From contig NC_088306.1 of NCBI RefSeq assembly GCF_032854445.1, forward strand, positions 4,398,373-4,462,372: a stretch of DNA of 64,000 nucleotides. The letters run 5' to 3'. Below the pieces are notes generated by a model that saw nothing but the letters and a program-made list of their open reading frames with translations, searched no databases and had not been told where the DNA came from. Of this stretch, positions 45,682-56,940 are shown piece by piece. Position 1 is the stretch's first letter. Each line of letters starts with the position of its first letter. This DNA is from Liolophura sinensis (lineage: Eukaryota; Mollusca; Polyplacophora; Chitonida; Chitonidae). The position numbers and the translations under genes were made by a program.

Positions 45682-46343
45682 GAAACACAATTTGAGAAGT
45701 TACCCCCAACATGAATTCCTGTATGTACATCCTGCCATTTTCTTTAGATTCTCCAGACGAATGATAATATGATATTCATCACATCAGTAGTGAAATTTTT
45801 AGGCTCCACATACATTGCAAACATCTTTCGAAAGAACTTTTAGAAAAATCCCTCAGGTATCGCTGAAAATTCAAAATGTTAAGAAACTCACTGAATGAAA
45901 TTCTGCGGCTCATACGGACATGCATTTTTGGCAAATAATATTCATGAATATTCACACATTTTCGACTTCATAGTTCTGGTGTCAACCCTTGAAATGATGT
46001 TACTGTTATCCGCAATGTGGTCACATAAGGAAATATTGTATACTTGCAATTTGTGCAAAGCAAAACTGATAAGAAGAAACTCCCACGGTTCTTCCCAGAT
46101 GAACACAAACCATCCTGCGCAATGGGCATCCCCAAAACAGTGCACTCACGTCGGTAACAAACAATTCGTGTACAGAGGTAACTTAGCAACTTAGGCTTTC
46201 TTCGCGTCACAACTTAAACAGAATAATTAGGTAACAAAAGTGCAGTGATGTTAACTGCAACTTATTTCCTCAATTTTTCACGATTAAAAACGATCACACA
46301 AAAACAATGGAATGGGACCAGGCCTCAGGAATACCCACCAGCT

Positions 46344-46672
46344 GATTACTTCGGTAGCCTAGTGGTTAGAGCGTCCGCCTCGACGCCTGGGAAGAAACCA
46401 GGGCCAAGTCATACTAAACATTTTAAAAACGGTACTTGCTGCTGACTCGTTTGGCGCTCAGCACTGAGAGGTTATATGGAGAGTAATGAAACAGTGCGGA
46501 CTGGCCCGTTGTCAGTATAATGTGACGGTAAGGGTGTCTGGTGTCCTCGGCATGATACTTCAGTGTCGGCAACACTGACGACATGAGGTCGGCCTGCCAC
46601 ATAAAGGCATAGTTTAGGTGCGTACACCTATTGACTCCCTGTCGCCATATGACAATTGTTAAGTACGAGGAC
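46344..46672 (+). mobile_element. SINE with a different tRNA-like head and SINE-B-type 3' half
   Basis: The head is GGTAGCCTAGTGGTTAGAGC. The body is AGTGCGGACTGGCCCGTTGT then TCAGTATAATGTGACGG, GCATGATACTTCAG and CTGTCGCCATATGAC, and the end is TTGTTAAGTACGA before a C run. The head differs from that at 26246 while the 3' region is shared, suggesting head swapping among families. Confidence 0.75.
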
Positions 46673-47189
46673 CCCCCCCCCCCCCCCAACTCTCCATTAC
46701 ATACATCCACACACGCATACATGCGCACAGATTATCAGTCAATGACAGAATGTATATAACATTTGCAGCAGGTATTTCTTTGTGGATATAAATAAGGTAT
46801 TTATTTGTGAATATATCAGTGAATTAAGTACGAAAACACTAATCAAATAAATGAATAAAGAAAAAACTTTTTCATAATATCGTGTGTACTTTCTCAGGGA
46901 AAATACTTCATATAAAAAACTTCCTTCACATACATATTGGTTGGACTACAATCCGGGTGTATACCAATACCGATGCTTGTACACATAATGAATATTGTGT
47001 ACCTTTTCTTGGGATATAACATTTATTTCAGCATCATTTTGAGATGTTATCTTTTAGCAGCCCGGTGCCGTTAACTGTCACCTCAACGAAACAGTGCATA
47101 GTTTAAATGGTCGATTTTCATTTTCGTATTTCTTCTGGTAAGTTGTCGTTTGTACTGAATGCTGACTTCCTGCCATTTTTCTTTTACAG
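46673..47189. other. Intronic spacer
   Basis: A run of about 17 C starts at 46672. The rest is AT-rich and holds no supported feature. Confidence 0.4.
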
Positions 47190-47233
47190 AAAGCTCCGAG
47201 AGCCAAAGCCTACTCCATATAAGTCGGTTTCAG
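47190..47233 (+). CDS. DED gene, 44-bp basic micro-exon (alternative)
   Basis: Acceptor TTTTTCTTTTACAG ends at 47189 and donor GTAAAC is at 47234. It takes phase 2 from the coiled-coil exon and leaves phase 1. It encodes KLREPKPTPYKSVS. Confidence 0.55.
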
Positions 47234-47355
47234 GTAAACTCCTAGAATACATGTATACTTTTCATGCGTTAGTATGTCGTGTTTCATAAAACCCCTCACA
47301 TACATACATACATACATACATACACTCCATGCTCTAGTCTGTCGTATTTCATATA

Positions 47356-47488
47356 TTTGTTTTACGCCGTATTCAAGAATATTTCACTTATACGACGGCG
47401 GCCAGCATTATGGTGGGTGGAAACAGGGCAGAGCCCGGGGGAAACCCACGACCATCCGCAGGTTGCTGGCAGACCTTCCCACGCACGG
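47356..47488 (-). mobile_element. SINE-A, minus strand, truncated
   Basis: The body runs from GTTTTACGCCGTATTCAAG to TTCCCACGCACGGC. The head is missing. A (TACA)n run precedes it at 47302-47325. It lies in the intron between the last two coding exons. Confidence 0.88.
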
Positions 47489-47723
47489 CTGGAAGTATTT
47501 CATGTTTACATGGAACTTGATGTACCCTTTCTCGTGAAATGATCACATATTTTCCAGTCAAAGTACTGGTGCAGCCATTTTCTTTAGATTCTCCAGACGA
47601 ATGGTAATATGATATTCATCACGTGACCAGTTTCAATGGTCACTTGGCCAGTGCTTAGCTGTCTTTTAGCCGAACATTGGAAAAATGAAAAGTATTTAAC
47701 AGTAATTTGTTTAAAACCTACAG

Positions 47724-47836
47724 ATTCCCGTAAGACAAAACACTCATCGGAGAAGATTGTAGGAGGAAAAACCCCCAAAATGTCTTTAAATGGAAAGCGC
47801 GTTCGGGTGCCTAAAATCCCTGTGGCATCCGCTTGA
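47724..47836 (+). CDS. DED gene, last exon of the coiled-coil isoform
   Basis: Acceptor TTTAAAACCTACAG ends at 47723. It accepts phase 1 and encodes 36 Lys/Arg-rich residues (SRKTKHSSEKIVGG, LNGKRVRVPKIPV) to a TGA. The full join 42659-42776, 43354-43572, 45341-45461, 47190-47233 and 47724-47836 is 615 bp, in frame throughout, giving 204 residues: DED, coiled coil, basic tail. The basic end could direct the protein to the nucleus, as in some DED proteins; that is inference. An AATAAA lies at 48236. Confidence 0.55.
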
Positions 47837-48555
47837 TCAAACACTTCTGGCCGGCTGTGCAGGTATGTATGATGAAACGCTTATATTACACTCTGTTCAC
47901 ACCATTTCTATACCGTCGTTTCTCAACACAATATTCAGTGATTTTGATACTAATTTTATGAATGAAACGTCTTTAGCATTTGGAATTTGGATTTCGTTTC
48001 ATCGGTTCATGGCCTCATCTGTGGGTTGGACACTTTGCTTAGTACTGATCATACATGTGCTAATGGTAATGTATCCGGACCCGAAGAATTTAACATTTCT
48101 GCATTTACTTGTAATGACAAAGACTTCTTCCAACGCAAAAATTTCGTAGTCCATTTAACTGACTGCCGCCATAAAAGCCTTCACAGTGGACAAGTTCCCA
48201 CATGTACACGGGCCTCCAAATGACAAGTATAACAGAATAAAACTTGGTGTAAGCATGGTGCTCCTATGACAAGCAGTTTAGGCGAAGGCAAGCTAAAGGG
48301 CCTGGCAATTCTTTGCACTGACAACGAACTCGTGATTGAATCGTGGCAAAACATTCTTACATTCAAAATCTAGTGATGCGACAGATAACACAATTCAAAC
48401 CTCAAAACGAGAGTTAAATAAAAAAAAACAAATCTTCTTTATTAGCAAGTTGTAATGTTTGCTGGCATGACTGTGATGAGATTATGTTAACTTTTTTCAG
48501 ATATTAAAGGCTCGTTCGTTACGAAAGTGGCCATCACCAGCTAATTAACGGCCGT
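47837..48555. other. 3' flank of the DED gene
   Basis: It includes AATAAA at 48236. A frame at 47987-48223 (ending HSGQVPTCTRASK) has no splice support and is not called. No repeats are recognised. Confidence 0.4.
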
Positions 48556-50655
48556 GTTGACTGAACCCTGGTCTCTGTCTGAGATTTACTATCTATCTAA
48601 ACTCATACTACAACCTGTGTCTCCGTCTTAAGTGACTCAACCCTGGTCTCTGTCTGAGATTTACTATCTATCTAAATCCATACTACAACCTTTGTCCCCG
48701 TCTTAAGCGACTCAACCCTGGCCTCTTTCTGAGTTATACTATCTATCTAAACCCATACTACAACCTGTGTTCCCGTCTTAAGTGACTCAACCCTGGTCTC
48801 TGTCTGAGATTTACTATCTATCTAAACCCATACTACAACCTTTGTCTCTGGCTTAAGCGACTCAACCCTGGCCTCTTTCTGAGTTATACTATCTATCTAA
48901 GCCCATACTACAACCTGTGTCTCCGTCTTAAGTGACTCAACCCTGGTCTCTGTCTGAGATTTACTATCTATCTAAACCCATACTACAACCTGTGTCTCTG
49001 GCTTAAGCGACTCAACCCTGGCCTCTCTCTGAGTTATACTATCTATCTAAACCCATACTACAACCTGTGTCCCCGTCTTAAGTTACTCAACCCTGGTCTC
49101 TGTCTGAGATTTACTATCTATCTAAACTCATACTACAACCTGTGTCTCCGTCTTAAGTGACTCAACCCTGGCCTCTCTCTGAGTTATACTATCTATGTAA
49201 ACCCATACTACAACCTGTGCCTCCGTCTTAAGTGACTCAACCCTGGCCTCTCTCTGAGTTATACTATCTATGTAAACCCATACTACAACCTGTGTCTCCG
49301 TCTTAAGTTACTCAACCCTGGCCTCTCTCTGAGTTATACTATCTATGTAAACCCATACTACAACCTGTGCCTCCGTCTTAAGTGACTCAACCCTGGACTC
49401 TCTCTGAGTTATACTATCTATGTAAACCCATACTACAACCTGTGTCTCCGTCTTAAGTTACTCAACCCTGGCCTCTCTCTGAGTTATACTATCTATGTAA
49501 ACCCATACTACAACCTGTGTCCCCGGCTTAAGTGACTCAACCCTGGTCTCTGTCTGAGATTTACTATCTATCTAAACCCATACTACAACCTGTGTTCCCG
49601 TCTTAAGTGACTCAACCCTGGTCTCTGTCTGAGTTGTACTATCTACCTATCCCCATACTACAACCTTTGTCCCCGTCTTAAGCGACTCAACCCTGGCCTC
49701 TTTCTGAGTTATACTATCTATCTAAACCCATACTACAACCTGTGTTCCCGTCTTAAGTGACTCAACCCTGGCTTCTGTCTGAGTTATACTATCTATCTAG
49801 ACCTATACTACAACCTGTGTCTCCGTCTTAAGTGACTCAACCCTGGTCTCTCTCTGAGTTATACTATCTATCTAAACCCATACTACAACCTGTGTTCCCG
49901 TCTTAAGTGACTCAACCCTGGCTTCTGTCTGAGTTATACTATCTATCTAGACCTATACTACAACCTGTGTCTCCGTCTTAAGTGACTCAACCCTGGTCTC
50001 TCTCTGAGTTATACTATCTATGTAAACCCATACTACAACCTGTGCCTCCGTCTTAAGTGACTCAACCCTGGCCTCTCTCTGAGTTATACTATCTATGTAA
50101 ACCCATACTACAACCTGTGCCTCCGTCTTAAGTGACTCAACCCTGGTCTCTGTCTGAGATTTACTATCTGTCTGAACCCATACTACAACATGTGTCCCCA
50201 TCTTAAGTGACTCAACCCTGGCTTCTGTTTGAGTTATACTATCTACCTATCCCCATACTACAACCAGTGTCTCCGGCTTAAGCGACTCAACCCTGGCCTC
50301 TCTCTGAGTTGTACTATCTACCTATCCCCATACTACAACCTTTGTCTCCGGCTTAAGCGACTCAACCCTGACCTCTGTCTGAGTTGTACTATCTACCTAT
50401 CCCCATACTACAACCAGTGTCTCCGGCTTAAGCGACTCAACCCTGACCTCTTTCTGAGTTGTACTATCTACCTATCCCCATACTTCAACCTGTGTCTCCG
50501 GCTTGAGTGACTCAACCCTGGCCTCTGTCTGAGTTGTACTATCTACCTATCCCCATACTACAACCTTTGTCTCCGGCTTAAGCGACTCAACCCTGACCTC
50601 TGTCTGAGTTGTACTATCTACCTATCCCCATACTACAACCTGTGTCTCCGGCTTG
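48556..50655. repeat. 75-bp minisatellite, 28 units in perfect register
   Basis: CTCAACCCTG (first copy CTGAACCCTG) occurs every 75 bp from 48561 to 50586, giving 28 units with no insertion or deletion in 2.1 kb. Units differ by substitutions, in at least two types: TCTGAGATTTACTATC and TCTGAGTTATACTATC, the latter becoming GTTGTACTATCTACCTATCC toward the right. Because 75 is a multiple of three, frames of 80-90 codons appear on both strands. They are not called as genes. Confidence 0.96.
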
Positions 50656-51284
50656 GGAAATGCAAAACGCCGCATCTACCTGAAACAACCACTTTTGTAA
50701 CATACTACGATAACCACATATGTGGGTTACATATACATTCGTCTGATTTTATCTGAAACATGATTTTCTTCAATATCAGTTTTGTCTTCGAATCTTTTTC
50801 TACCCCTCCTAATAATTAATGACTTGTTTCATGTTATCAGTTCAATCAATTTAGACACTGTTTACGAAATGCACTTGGTATTTTAACCAATTTCAGTCGT
50901 TTAAAAGTTATATATGACATACATATTACTATTAGATTTTATATACAAATGCAAAAGTGAAGAGTATGTTACATATCAACACATAAAACAAGTATTCTTT
51001 TTTATCTTTATCGGTATTTTTGTAGAAGCACAAACAACAAAAATATGCATTATCGGCTAGTTCAAATTCGCAGAAAAAGATGACTACTTACTTTTAACAG
51101 CCACAACAATTTGTCGGGCTTTTTTAGTAATGTGAAATTCAGCTAAAGTATTTGATAATTTAAGGCTTTTAAATTTAATATTTTATAATTTACTCCCAAC
51201 AATCACAATGATGAGAGGCTTCTGTGACAATGCGCTGCACTAACATGCAAACAGCTGGGTCACAATCCCCCCTCCCCACCCCCG
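50656..51284. other. AT-rich spacer
   Basis: No gene or known repeat is seen. Confidence 0.4.
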
Positions 51285-51650
51285 CAACAGTGTGTTATCT
51301 AGTGATGACTACGTTCTCCATTGAGTTGTGACCTACCGGTGACTGTCATGAGCTGGAGTTATCTACTGCTGACTGTGATCTCACTTCACACGTGACTTAC
51401 TGCTGACTAGCATGAGCTGGTGTTATCTACTGGTGACTGTGATCTCACTTCACACGTGACCTACTGGGGATTGTCATGAGCTGATGTTATGTTCTGATGA
51501 CTGTGATCTCACTTGACACGTGACCTACTGGGGATTGTCATGAGCTGATGTTATGTACTGATGACTGTGACCTCTCTTGACTTGTGACCCGTTGGTTTTC
51601 ATGGAGCTGGTTTTAATTTCTGATGACTGTGATCTTATTGGACTTGTATT
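51285..51650. repeat. 64-bp tandem repeat, about five units
   Basis: CATGAGCTG recurs at 51347, 51411, 51475 and 51539 (and in changed form at 51600). Each unit contains ACTGTGATCTCACTT and CACGTGACCTACTG. The last unit is diverged. Confidence 0.9.
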
Positions 51651-51935
51651 TGACGTTTTCTTAGTTAATCATTATAGTGCAGTACTCTGACTTTTGTTCT
51701 TTGCTGTTAAAGCTTTATTAAAGCTGTCAAAAAATCTTTAAAATACAGTTGATGTGTGTATGAGTTTATTCATTTTAAATTTTCCAATTCCTTATTATTT
51801 TTTAAAAAATTTATTTACGATTTTTCTTCTACGTCGCTACTGCTTTATGGTCGGAGGGGAGTTCAGAAGTTAAATAATAACAGTACCCTAAAGGGGATGT
51901 GCACTTGAGCTCCGTTACATTGTCGTGGACTTTGA

Positions 51936-52248
51936 AGGCGTATTGAGCGGTAGATCCAGGATCAATCCTGGGTTGAGTCACACCTACTTTAAAAGAGGGA
52001 GTTGTAACTTCCTCGCTCGGCGTTCAGCATGAAGGGATAGTGCAAAGACAGTGGTTGACCCGTATTAGTATAATGACTCTGGCAGGGCGACCTACTTGCC
52101 TTCGGTGAAGCAGTACTAGATAAAAGAATGGTGGAAATCCTTCCTGTATCAAGAAGGCACATTGTACGTACATACACCTGAAGGACTCCTTCGTCGTCAT
52201 AAGACCACATATAAACCAGAAGCACTCATTCACTCACTCACTCACTCG
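51936..52248 (+). mobile_element. SINE-B, nearly full length
   Basis: It has GAGCGGTAGATCCAGGATCA, then GTTGTAACTTCCTCGCTCGG, TAGATAAAAGAATGGTGG, CTCCTTCGTCGTCATAAG and a (CACT)n end. There is a small deletion before ATATAAACCAGAAGCACTC. Confidence 0.88.
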
Positions 52249-52947
52249 ATGGCGTATCGCAGCGTCGTCGTTATCCCAAGAACCATTTATCGTGTTGTAT
52301 ATGTACATCATACACTAATGTACATCATGACATACCCACGACGCGGAGAGTTTAAGTTTTTTTATCGTGCCTATTCACGATGCACCTACAGTAGAAAACC
52401 AAAATGTTGGATTTTTTTGGCCGCGATAAGGGACACGATAAGCACATTTGCATCACAGACAAGATGCCTCACCTGGTGTATACACACCTTTCGATAGAGC
52501 TATCCACGAATAAGGACATTGATACATAAGCAAGTGTGGGTGTTATCTTGTGGTTGCCGCAGGTTTCCTGACCAGTTCGTGCATACATCACATCATCCAG
52601 TCTTCTGGTCACTAGTCTATGCTACTGAACAAGATTACCTTAAAAACAAAACGAAGACCAGATATTTTTATTAGAACTACTTGGGGAAATGGTGGCGTCG
52701 TAAACGATACAACCACGGAATCAACACTCTTCTCGAGTTGAAAGTGGTGATTTAATGAAAACGAGTAAGGATTTTACCGAAGCCATACTTGGAAGTCAAA
52801 CAACGATGTAATTGTTGTATTTAAATGAATGAATGAAAGAATAATTATGGCTTAACGCCTGTATTTAAATGAACAGGCCACCTAATTAAAGTTTATATAC
52901 ATTACGGGATCAATCTTTTCTTGCAGATACCAAATACGGTTTTCGTC
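52249..52947. other. Spacer without genes
   Basis: TTTATCGTG / CACGATAA motifs near 52280-52450 hint at a small inverted repeat. No coding is seen. Confidence 0.4.
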
Positions 52948-53160
52948 ATTATTTATTTATTTATTTGATTGGTATGTTACGCCGTACTCCAGAATGTTTC
53001 ACTCATACGACTTTGGCCAGCATTGTTGTGGGAGGAAATCGGACAGAGCCCGGGCGAAACACACGACTACCCGCAGGTTGCTGTCACACCTTCCCACCTA
53101 CAGCAGGAGAGGAAGCCAGCATGAGCTGGTCTTGAACGCATAGGTGATAGGCTCTCAGGA
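52948..53160 (-). mobile_element. SINE-A, minus strand
   Basis: The tail is TTATTTATTTATTTGATTGG, then the body GTACTCCAGAATGTTTCAC, GGAGGAAATCGGACAGAGC and ACCTACAGCAGGAGAGG, with part of the head. It is noticeably diverged. Confidence 0.88.
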
Positions 53161-53855
53161 TTTTTTAACATAACACAAAGTAAATAAAGTGCAAAAAAAA
53201 TTGACAGCCTACAGTTGACTGTTTTAATCGTATTTAACATACTCCAGCACAGTTACCTCATCGATTATTATTACCCTTTAAGTAAGATATATGATGATAT
53301 AATAGCGTCTCTAGCTTTACACTCTATGCTGTTGTCTTTAACTATTCCACACTGGGTATAGATATAACTGTGCCAAGGATATATATTCAAACCATGTTAA
53401 CAACTAGAGAACTGAAACAATGTTTAGCATTAAAAAAATCTAACCTAATATCGGTCAATATATTTCAAATACTCCATAGTTAAACTTCCAGTCTCTATTA
53501 ATTATAGATATTAGATTATAGATAATTTAATGTGTTGAGTAAAATTCCTTTAAATAATCATTTTCTATAGAGGTCTTTGTCATTTAAAGATATCAAATAC
53601 ACCTTTTTGCTTAAGATATTTTGTGCTAAGTTCGCTTCAGCGGATTCAGAGCCCATTCATAGCTGGAAATGTAGTTTGAAATTACATGTCTGACAGTCTC
53701 TGTTCACATAGATGTAAGTGGGAAAACCTGATAAGACATTAAGGGTCCCAATATAGCAAGAAAGCCGCCTCTGTACAATGATCTAAAAGTATTAGGCATT
53801 GTTAAAAAAATGTCTGAAAAAATATACATCCAGCTGTTCTCCTGGCCAGTGTTCA
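53161..53855. other. AT-rich spacer
   Basis: No gene or recognised repeat. Confidence 0.4.
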
Positions 53856-54862
53856 ATAGTGTGTCATCTGTCACATATCTCGTGTCAATCTTTTCCTTGC
53901 CATTACAGCCGGTCTGTCATCTGTCAGTGTTTTCCTTGGGATTACAGGTGGTCTGTCATCTGCCACATATTCTACATCGGTGTTTTCCTCAGCTTTACAG
54001 GTGGTCTGTCATCTCTCACACATTTCACGTCAGTGATTTCCTTCAAGTTACAGGTGGTCTGTCATCTGTCACACATCCCGCATCAGTGTTTTCGTTGCCG
54101 TTACAGATGGTCTGTCATTTGTCACATATCCTGTGTCAGTGTTTTACTTGTCATTACAGGTTGTCTGTCATCTTTCACATATTCTATGTCAGTGGTTTCC
54201 GTGCAGTTACAGGTGGTCTGTCATCTGTCACATATTCCATGTCAGTGGTTTCCGTGCCGTTACAGGTAGTCTGTCATCTGTCACATATTCCATGTCAGTG
54301 GTTTCCGTGCCGTTACAGGTGGTCTGTCATCTGTCACATATTCCATGTCAGTGGTTTCCTTGCCGTTACAGGTGGTCTGTCATCTGTCACATATCCCGTG
54401 TCAGTGTTTTCCTTGCCGTTGCTTGAGGCCTGTCATCTGTTCCATATCCCGTGTTAGTCTTTTCCTTCCCGTTACCGGTGTTCTGCAATCTGTCACATAT
54501 CTCGTGTCAGTGTTTTCCTTGCCGTTGCTGGAGGTCTGTCATCTGTCCCATATCCCGTGTTAATCTTTTCCTTCCCGTTACCGGTGTTCTGCAATCTGTC
54601 ACATATCTCGTGTCAGTGCTTTCCTTGCCGTTGCTGGAGGTCTGTCATCTGTCACATATCCCCTGTCAGTCTTTTCCTTCCCGTTACCAGTGATCTGCAA
54701 TCTGTCACATATTCCATCTCAGTGTTTTCCTTGCTGTTACATGTGGTTTGTAATCTGTTACACATCCCGTGTCAGTGGGGTTTTTTTTGCCGTTACATGT
54801 TGTCTGTCATCTGTCACATATCCCGTGTGAGTGTTTTCTTTGCCGTTACATGTGATGTGTTA
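53856..54862. repeat. 53-bp minisatellite, about 19 units
   Basis: GTCATCTGTCACATAT starts are 53 bp apart (for example 54220 and 54273). Most units contain GTGTCAGTG(T/G)TTTCC and GCCGTTAC(A)GG. The right half alternates two subtypes, one with TTGCTGGAGGTCTG and one with TTACCGGTGTTCTGC. The period is not a multiple of three, so open frames cycle through all phases. They are not genes. Confidence 0.94.
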
Positions 54863-54899
54863 TTTCCCCTAATGTAACGTTATTTACAATGACTACTTC

Positions 54900-55098
54900 C
54901 GAAGACTTATGGGTCTGCCACAAGCGCTGTCGCTGTGAGTTCAGTCCAGTTCATGCTGGGTGCCTCTCCGGCCCTGCTTGTGGACGGTCATGGGTTTCCC
55001 TTCGGGTGTGCCTTGCTTCCTCCCATTGTAACGCTGGCGGTCGTCGTATAAGCTTAGTCTTCTTGAGCAGGGCGTTAAACTCTAATGAGATAAACAGC
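54900..55098 (+). mobile_element. SINE-A, degraded
   Basis: Recognisable parts are CGCTGTGAGTTCAGTCCAG, GGACGGTCATGGGTTTCCC, GGCGGTCGTCGTATAAG and AGGGCGTTAAACTCTAATGA. Deletions remove parts of head and body. Confidence 0.8.
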
Positions 55099-56074
55099 TA
55101 AATGAGGTTGCTCTCGTGAACCCCACTAAGAAACCTCTATAATGTAACTAATTCTGGCTTAATATGGCTTTTGGCCTAGTCAGTGTAACGCAGATAAAAA
55201 CAGTTACAAAAATCCACTAGAAAAAATCTATCCATTCTGGGGTTGCAGCAAGCTGCCGCATCAGAATTTTGGAGCACACGACCCGCGATCAGCCACAAGA
55301 TTTAGACTGGATATAATTGCGGTGGAGCTCGTGTGTATAATGTTGAGATACCATTCGGCTCGTAAGTGAACCCCCCCCCCCCCAAAAAAAAAACAAAGAC
55401 AAAATTGTACTAATATTATCGATATCGATAAACGAAGTATCGGTATCGATAAATGCCCATGTTAATATCGATGATTCGGTCTTTTATTTGCTCTTTGATA
55501 AATACAGCTCCTTCCTGACACTTAGTAATACTTTTTGTTGATAGTTTCAACATTTTACTAGAAACGAGTAAACAGAGTGGAATTTGCCAAAGTGTTTACA
55601 GGTATTACATTACTACCTGTATTACTCGTGCGGCTGTGTCTACGTCATAATTAACGGAATAAATAAGCGACATCAACGAGAAGACCTCTGATCCAGAAAA
55701 CTGCCTTGCTTTACGGATCGCTGACCCTGCTTCTTTGGTCACTGTATATTCAGATATGGGTAAGCATATCTGTACATCATTTATTGATATTGATGAATGA
55801 ATTAGCCATATCAAAAACTGATTTATCTATCAACATTTATTGATATCTATAATTCTCGATCAAATGTTAATATGGCAACGTATGGTATCATGTCCCAAAG
55901 TTAGTTCTTTGCGAGGCCATGAAAAGCATTTCGGTTTCAATGGCATGTTTGTTCTGCTAGCCTGTTTTGATGTATCCTTTCTTTGTGTCATCTGGGTCCT
56001 CGTAACTTATGGAAAAGCGGAAGCTAACCCAGTAAATCACATGATTACATCAAACAATCTTATTGGTTGAATAG
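55099..56074. other. Spacer without genes
   Basis: It holds homopolymer C/A runs at 55371-55393 and a cluster of ATCGATA motifs at 55417-55475. The short frame at 55840-56070 has no splice or domain support. Confidence 0.4.
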
Positions 56075-56345
56075 GGACCTCCGTGGTTCAGTTGGTTAGC
56101 GCGCTAGAGCAGCGTAATGACCCAGGAGCCTCTCACCAGTGCAGTCCCTGTGAGTTCATTTCAGCTCATGATGGCTTCCTCTCCAGCCGAAAGTGGGCAG
56201 GTCTGGTACCAGCCTGCGGATGGTCGTGAGTTACCCACGGGTTTGGCCGGTTTCCTCCCACCATAATTATGGCCGCCTTCGTATTAGTGAAATATTTTTG
56301 AGTACGGCGTAAAACACCAATCAAATAAATAAATAAACAAACAAA
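56075..56345 (+). mobile_element. SINE-A, full length, moderately diverged
   Basis: It has GACCTCCGTGGTTCAGTTGG, box B region CTGTGAGTTCATTTCAGC (shortened), body GCGGATGGTCGTGAGTTAC, and the tail AAATAAATAAATAAAC. Confidence 0.9.
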
Positions 56346-56796
56346 TATTGGCTGAACACACGTGACATCATACCACAGAAGTTATATTATAATGAGATGG
56401 GTACACATCACACGATGTACCCTGTCTAGTTTTATCGTGGGTCCATCTGGGGCATCTGCGATGAAAACATCGTGGGTATATTATGAGTGATCATACAGTG
56501 GTATACACTTTGCGATACAGGTTGTTTACGACGAGTTAGATTCCATGTTACACTATCGTGAATCTTGATAACCTTTCCTGGATATATACCGTGTATACCG
56601 TCTCAAGAGTTTGAAATTCTGTCAGTATTTCATGCCCGTGGTATCGGCTGTTTTTCTGGTACACATACATGTACACCATAGGCACTGGCGAATGTGTTGT
56701 TAGATGCATGGACGAAATATGGCGTTCACCAAGGTGACGCAAAAATGACGCGGGGAATGGAGACCAAAGAGTATCATATAAATATTGCTACAAAAT

Positions 56797-56940
56797 AAGT
56801 TTACGAGGTCTGGTGTTTACGAGGTCTGGTGTTGACGAGGTCTGGTGTTTACGAGGTCTGGTATTTACGTGATCTGGTGTTTACGAGGTCGAGTGTTTAC
56901 GAGGGCTGGTGTTTACGAGGTCGAGTGTTTAAGCGGGTGG
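56797..56940. repeat. 16-bp tandem repeat, about nine units
   Basis: TTTACGAGGTCTGGTG repeats with small changes. The open frame over it cycles through phases and is not coding. Confidence 0.85.

Noticed and set aside
47987-48223. Possible extra exon ending HSGQVPTCTRASK
   Set aside because: No convincing acceptor in phase with the DED exons was found, and it lies beyond the TGA of the last exon.
49953-50201. VVVWVYIDSITQRE-repeat frame as a protein
   Set aside because: It is a by-product of the 75-bp array.
48556-50655. Regularly spaced repeats as a CRISPR array
   Set aside because: Units are contiguous 75-bp tandem copies without unique spacers, in an animal genome.
53799-54457. Overlapping 97-215-codon Cys/His-rich frames as a secreted protein
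   Set aside because: A 53-bp period puts the same peptides in every frame; this is array translation only.
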